Of a DNA stretch of 8,050 nt, positions 5,328 through 8,050 are shown piece by piece. The translations under genes and the position numbers were made by a program. Location: NCBI GenBank assembly GCA_022791215.1, contig JAAVYQ010000033.1, positions 1-8,050 on the forward strand, written 5' to 3'. The first letter of the stretch is position 1. Each line of letters starts with the position of its first letter. The notes below the pieces were generated by a model. It was not told where the DNA came from. It worked only from the letters and a program-made list of their open reading frames with translations, and made no database searches. Origin of the DNA: Bacilli bacterium (GTDB lineage Bacteria; Bacillota_I; Bacilli_A; RF39; UBA660).

Positions 5328-5387
5328 GTGCTTTTTTCTTACTTTTGGATCAGGTTATTAACAATTATCTATTTCTATCAGTTTTTT

Positions 5388-5837
5388 TTATAAAATAATT
5401 TCAAATAAGGCTTTATTATCTTCATGATTTAATATGAATTCTTTACTTTGGTAACCATAATAACCGTTTTCCCATAATTTTATAGAACATAGTAATATAT
5501 TGTCTCCACTATATAGTGATAAATTATAACGATTACCTTCTGTTGTAACTATCCCATCACTTTTATTACCACGTAAAAACATTTTGTTTATTTCGATAAT
5601 TACGTCTTCTTCTATTATTTCTTTTAAGGTTTCATTTTTGAAAGAATCATAAATTATAATCTTTTTTGCTAATTCAAAATTATGTATAAAGTTTTCGTTT
5701 ATAGTTTGATTATCATCAAGGTTATTATTATCAATATTTTTTATGTTTTCTCTTGGTTTTGTCGCTTCTTTTGGAGTACAACCGCTTAGTTGAATGATTA
5801 TAATACTTAATATAAAAATGCTAAATATTTTTTTCAT
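5388..5837 (-). CDS. Hypothetical lipoprotein, 149 aa
   Basis: A lipoprotein signal peptide is clear: MKK, a hydrophobic stretch (IFSIFILSIIII), and the lipobox LSGC with the lipidated Cys at residue 20. Cleavage by signal peptidase II would leave it anchored on the outer face of the membrane. An Asn/Asp-rich linker (about 21-48) leads to a compact domain (about 52-149) with segments AKKIIIYDSF, EEDVIIEINKMF, GIVTTEGNRYNLSLYSGDNILLCSIKLWENGYYGY and a C-terminal FEIIL. The alternating pattern suggests a mixed alpha/beta or beta-sandwich domain. AAGGAGAG before ATG 5837 is a good ribosome site. The preceding gene ends 106 bp upstream, so it may be cotranscribed; I found no strong promoter in that gap. 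Family not recognised. Confidence 0.8.
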   Translation of the reverse strand: MKKIFSIFILSIIIIQLSGCTPKEATKPRENIKNIDNNNLDDNQTINENFIHNFELAKKIIIYDSFKNETLKEIIEEDVIIEINKMFLRGNKSDGIVTTEGNRYNLSLYSGDNILLCSIKLWENGYYGYQSKEFILNHEDNKALFEIIL

Positions 5838-5905
5838 TTGACTCTCCTTTAAATTTATTTTTCTAAATTTCTTTTTTGTTATCTTTTTGTGGAGTAGTAT
5901 TTTGA

Positions 5906-5936
5906 AGTTTATTAACTATAATATTTTAGATAAACT
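5906..5936. repeat. Inverted repeat between the two surface-protein genes
   Basis: AGTTTAT (5906-5912) and ATAAACT (5930-5936) are perfect 7-bp arms around a 17-base AT-rich loop. No T tract follows on either strand, so it is a poor terminator. It may be an operator, an mRNA-stabilising hairpin or chance in AT-rich DNA. Confidence 0.3.
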
Positions 5937-5943
5937 AATTTTA

Positions 5944-6405
5944 TTAACATTTTAAATCTTTATCAAAAGAATCAATTATAATTCTATCGTTACATATGAG
6001 AATGGAAAATTTGTCCTTAGAAAGTTCGTTATTACCATCGGTGCCATCATATTTATAGAATGATTTACTTCCGACAACCAAGTCCATTGAGTTTGTAAGT
6101 TCTTCTATTGTTATATATTGTTTTTGTAAGGCTTCAATAAGTGAAATTGTATTTTTATCATATTTAACATAAACTAAATTAATTTCACCAACTAAATATT
6201 TATAATTATTATAAAATCCAAGTAATGTGTATCTATTTTGGTCAGTACTTTCTAAATATTTTGACATATCTTCTACTTTTATCCGATAATGTGGTTCGTT
6301 TGTTTTGTTTTTATTTGTTTCTTCTTTTTTAGAAAAAAGTAAATATAAAATTGACAGCATTAATATTAAAATTAATGCAACAGGTAACATGATTTTCTTT
6401 TTCAT
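5944..6405 (-). CDS. Hypothetical membrane-anchored extracytoplasmic protein, 153 aa
   Basis: The N-terminus MKKKIMLPVALILILMLSILYLLF is a basic start plus one membrane helix (residues 5-24) with no lipobox or clear cleavage site, so the protein is probably held by an uncleaved anchor. A Lys/Asn-rich linker (26-40) precedes a domain of about 110 residues. Within it TLLGFYNNYKYL, LVYVKYDKNTISLIEALQKQYITIEELT, GSKSFYKYDG and KDKFSILICNDRIIID suggest alternating strands and helices. Two Cys (C138 and C153) could pair. ATG 6405 has AAGGAG eight bases upstream. A textbook promoter lies at 6550-6578 and a second TATAAT at 6427-6432. It is followed, 106 bp on, by the lipoprotein gene on the same strand. 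Both products face outward and may act together, but neither family is recognised. Confidence 0.78.
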   Translation of the reverse strand: MKKKIMLPVALILILMLSILYLLFSKKEETNKNKTNEPHYRIKVEDMSKYLESTDQNRYTLLGFYNNYKYLVGEINLVYVKYDKNTISLIEALQKQYITIEELTNSMDLVVGSKSFYKYDGTDGNNELSKDKFSILICNDRIIIDSFDKDLKC

Positions 6406-6426
6406 ACTTCCATCTCCTTAAATTAC

Positions 6427-6432
6427 ATTATA
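6427..6432 (-). promoter_or_regulatory. Proximal -10 box of the 153-aa gene
   Basis: A perfect TATAAT on the minus strand ends 22 bases before ATG 6405, similar to the spacing at the ylbL-like and pseudopilin operons. No -35 match (AGCATA at 17 bp) and no TG extension are seen, so this is weaker than the distal promoter. Confidence 0.3.
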
Positions 6433-6549
6433 TGAACTTTGATTATAAGTATGCTGTTTAATATATCTATGTATTATTTAATTTAATTCTAACTCATTTA
6501 TTTCTTTGTTTTTATGATTTTATTACATATTTCTCTTATTTATGTATTT

Positions 6550-6578
6550 ATTGTATCTTTTTTTTAAAAGATTGTCAA
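6550..6578 (-). promoter_or_regulatory. Canonical sigma-A promoter of the 153-aa gene
   Basis: On the minus strand a perfect TTGACA (6578-6573) is exactly 17 bp from TACAAT (6555-6550), five of six matches to TATAAT. The spacer holds an A8 run. Transcription would begin near 6543, giving a leader of about 138 bases before ATG 6405 with no usable leader reading frame. This is the best promoter match in the window. Confidence 0.75.
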
Positions 6579-6682
6579 CGGAACTGTTTGTATATAGTTT
6601 TGCACTTCTATAATGTTTCATTGATCATTCTAAGTAAAGGCGATTTTCTTTATTTAGATGTTTACTACGTTTTTAGTACATT

Positions 6683-6709
6683 AAAAATATTAGGTGTTTA
6701 GCCTAATAT
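6683..6709 (-). terminator. Intrinsic terminator after the ysxE-like gene
   Basis: Perfect 8-bp arms ATATTAGG (6687-6694) and CCTAATAT (6702-6709) enclose a 7-base loop. On the minus strand TTTTT (6687-6683) overlaps and follows the stem. It begins seven bases after the TAA stop at 6718-6716. The stem is AT-rich and so rather weak, which suits this genome. Confidence 0.65.
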
Positions 6710-6715
6710 AATTAT

Positions 6716-7570
6716 TTAGGAACTTTTTAGTACTCCTGTTTTTATTAATTCATTTGTTCTATATATATAGTCAAGTATAGAGTTTATTTCTTTGATTTTA
6801 TCGTATTCACTGTTCGTTTGTTCGATCGTTCTTGGCATGCTTATCATTATTTGTAATAGTTTTGTTTCTTCGTTGTCTAATGGGTATTCTTCGTTATATA
6901 TTTTTAGTAAGTTTGTAAAGTCCATGCTTTTGTATTCTTTTTTATACAATTTATATATATCAAGTATTCGTGTATCAACCAAGTAATTGTCCCATCCTGT
7001 CAGTATAGTTTTTTCCCCTTCTATAAAATTTTCTCTTTTTAGATTGTTATGGATTATACAAACTTTTTCTTTTGTTTTGTCTTTTACTAGATTGTACCAA
7101 GAGTTTAGTTCTTTTTCTATGAATATAAGGTTTGAGTTTATTATTGTATAGTTTCTCGCTAGTAGATAATCGCTTGGTGACATATATATTTTGAAGTCTA
7201 TTGTTCTTATTAGATTATCATAGTACTCTTTGAGATAGTCTATGTTTCCTATTAGTGTGTTGTATATGTCTTTGTATTTTCTTCTACTTACATCTTTGTA
7301 ATAGGTTGTTTTGTAGTGCAATGAACTTATTGTTTTTATTAAGTCTTCATCTTTTGTTGGTGAATAAAAAGAGTTATCTTCGTAGTATTTGTATTTTATT
7401 TCTTCTTTTGTCTCTTCTAGTATTTCAGGGTATATGTCTATTCCTCTTGTGTTTAAGTAGTTAAAGAGGGTGGTTAAGTCTTTCTTTTTTGGTTTTGTTA
7501 CATATTTTCCTTCTTTGGTACTTAGTATTTTTACGTTACCCCTTATTTGTATTTTGTTAATCTTGTTCAT
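6716..7570 (-). CDS. ysxE: CotS/YsxE-family spore coat protein, kinase-like fold, 284 aa
   Basis: The product resembles the aminoglycoside phosphotransferase/choline kinase-like CotS family of spore proteins. The core motif region is VCIIHNNLKRENFI (170-183), corresponding to HGDLxxxN, followed by ILTGWDNYLVD (189-199), corresponding to the metal-binding D-W/F-D region, then RILDIYKLYKK. The catalytic Asp position of HGD is Asn176 here (H174-N-N176), so kinase activity is doubtful. N181 and D194 are kept. The gene overlaps the SpoVID-like LysM gene by 14 bp with no ribosome site, pointing to coupled translation. In B. subtilis ysxE directly follows spoVID, which strongly supports the name. 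Length is somewhat below the 330-350 aa usual for the family. No signal peptide is seen; it would act in the mother cell cytoplasm or coat. Expression is probably sporulation-specific. Confidence 0.8.
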   Translation of the reverse strand: MNKINKIQIRGNVKILSTKEGKYVTKPKKKDLTTLFNYLNTRGIDIYPEILEETKEEIKYKYYEDNSFYSPTKDEDLIKTISSLHYKTTYYKDVSRRKYKDIYNTLIGNIDYLKEYYDNLIRTIDFKIYMSPSDYLLARNYTIINSNLIFIEKELNSWYNLVKDKTKEKVCIIHNNLKRENFIEGEKTILTGWDNYLVDTRILDIYKLYKKEYKSMDFTNLLKIYNEEYPLDNEETKLLQIMISMPRTIEQTNSEYDKIKEINSILDYIYRTNELIKTGVLKSS

Positions 7571-8050
7571 TTTGTATGAATGGTATTATTATTTTGTCTC
7601 CTATGCTTATGTTGCTTAAGTCGTTGTATTCTTTTAGATCGTCTAGTGTTACATTGTATTTTATTGCAATGCTTTCTATCGTGTCTTCGCTTCTCATTAT
7701 ATATATTTTGTATTTGTAAAAACTTTCTTCAGTACTACTCATTATGCTTTCTAATACTTCTGTGTCGTTTTCATTAAGTTCTGTGTGTACTAAGTTTTCT
7801 TTTATTTCTACTTCTTTGTCTTCTATTTTTTCTAGCATTACTTCGTTATGAAATATTTCTGGTGTTTGTAAATTGCTGGCTTCGTTTAACATTTCTTCTA
7901 TGTTATTCATGATCGTTTCTTCTTCCTCCTCTTTTGTTTCTATTTTTTCTATTATTGTTTCTTCTAGTATTTCTTCTTTTGGTTCTTCTTCTATTTCTAT
8001 TATTGGCTCCGGTTCTTCATATATTGTCTCTTGGTATTCCATGTTTAGAT
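7557..8050 (-). CDS. spoVID: SpoVID/SipL-like spore morphogenetic protein, C-terminal part with LysM domain
   Basis: The frame is open to the right edge (Leu-Asn codons precede Met at 8042), so the N-terminus lies outside. What is visible is a very acidic, Glu-rich stretch (first 45 residues from that Met, many E/I/P), a linker, then a C-terminal LysM domain (about residues 111-154) that runs YKIYIMRSEDTIESIAIKY, VTLDDLKEYNDL, SIGDKIIIPF. The LysM core asparagine (N140) and final IP are kept; the usual GDT is SEDT. SpoVID of Bacillus and SipL of Clostridioides have a single C-terminal LysM after an acidic region and help attach the coat through SpoIVA. The following ysxE-like gene and the overlap confirm this assignment. 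Met 8042 is probably internal, as it has no ribosome site in view. Confidence 0.8.
   Translation of the reverse strand, partial: LNMEYQETIYEEPEPIIEIEEEPKEEILEETIIEKIETKEEEEETIMNNIEEMLNEASNLQTPEIFHNEVMLEKIEDKEVEIKENLVHTELNENDTEVLESIMSSTEESFYKYKIYIMRSEDTIESIAIKYNVTLDDLKEYNDLSNISIGDKIIIPFIQNEQD

Larger units (their letters stand above)
6406..6715. other. Gene-free stretch, 310 bp
   Basis: Very AT-rich. It holds the terminator of the ysxE-like gene (6683-6709) and two promoter candidates for the 153-aa gene. A TATAAT on the plus strand at about 6610-6615 and a 6-bp inverted repeat AGTAAA...TTTACT at about 6632-6666 suggest possible structure, but I see no convincing gene or RNA. No frame of credible length with a ribosome site was found. 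Confidence 0.5.

Noticed and set aside
5328..5387. Terminator between the convergent 64-aa and lipoprotein genes
   Set aside because: T runs are present, but I found no stem of useful length next to them on either strand.
6632..6666. Inverted repeat AGTAAA...TTTACT as a small RNA or riboswitch
   Set aside because: Only 6-bp arms with a loop of over 20 AT-rich bases, and no clear terminator on the plus strand; it does not match a riboswitch I recognise.
6792..6986. Plus-strand open frame inside the ysxE-like gene
   Set aside because: It is a shadow of the real minus-strand gene, without a ribosome site or promoter.
7255..7777. Two plus-strand open frames rich in Cys and Leu
   Set aside because: They come from reading the Lys/Glu-rich minus-strand genes backwards (TTC/TTT/TCT codons); no ribosome sites.
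1..8050. CRISPR array, tRNA, IS element or defence locus
   Set aside because: No regularly spaced repeats, no cloverleaf-like GC-richer segment, no transposase motifs or terminal inverted repeats, and no recognisable defence protein were seen.

Overview
The window looks like a very AT-rich, low-GC Bacillota chromosome (Bacilli-like). The evidence is the base composition, the AAGGAG-type ribosome binding sites, the TATAAT-type promoters, and recognisable endospore-former genes: ylbJ, a ylbL/sepM-type protease, a CotS/YsxE-family protein and a SpoVID/SipL-like LysM protein. Trp is coded by TGG wherever I checked it, and one gene stops at TGA, so the standard bacterial code is used. An uncultured gut-type Bacilli lineage would fit, but that placement is inference.

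Layout from left to right. (a) 1-1036: three unrecognised minus-strand genes. One runs off the left edge and has its own promoter with an operator-like dyad. The other two share an almost identical C-terminal heptapeptide. (b) 1117-2884: a minus-strand unit of the PDZ/Lon-type membrane protease followed by an unrecognised 245-aa protein, ending in an intrinsic terminator. (c) 2885-2927: a 43-bp divergent promoter region. (d) 2928-3824: ylbJ on the plus strand. (e) 3780-4864: a tight minus-strand operon of three pseudopilin-like proteins, the first only 54 aa. Its last gene overlaps the end of ylbJ tail-to-tail. (f) 4865-5132: a promoter, a hairpin with a T8 tract, and a possible tiny minus-strand gene or small RNA. 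(g) 5133-5327: a two-helix small membrane protein on the plus strand. (h) 5388-6405: a lipoprotein and an N-terminally anchored protein, both probably facing outward, behind a textbook promoter (TTGACA, 17 bp, TACAAT). (i) 6683-8050: the SpoVID-like LysM protein (N-terminus off the window) overlapping the YsxE-like gene, ending in an intrinsic terminator.

The recognisable genes concern the spore envelope and the cell surface. The SpoVID/YsxE pair matches the neighbouring spoVID-ysxE of Bacillus. ylbJ next to the ylbL protease matches the Bacillus ylb region. The pseudopilin operon has no secretion ATPase, platform protein or prepilin peptidase in view, so its assembly machinery must lie elsewhere. 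The plus strand is T-rich throughout: minus-strand genes favour A-ending codons and the two plus-strand genes favour T-ending codons. This suggests the minus strand is the leading replication strand. I see no CRISPR array, IS element, rRNA or tRNA gene, and no defence system. The less ordinary items are the orphan pseudopilin set, the Asp-to-Asn change in the YsxE catalytic motif, the shared VRKLERK tails, the very short promoter-to-start distances, and the small transcript candidate at about 4900-5122.
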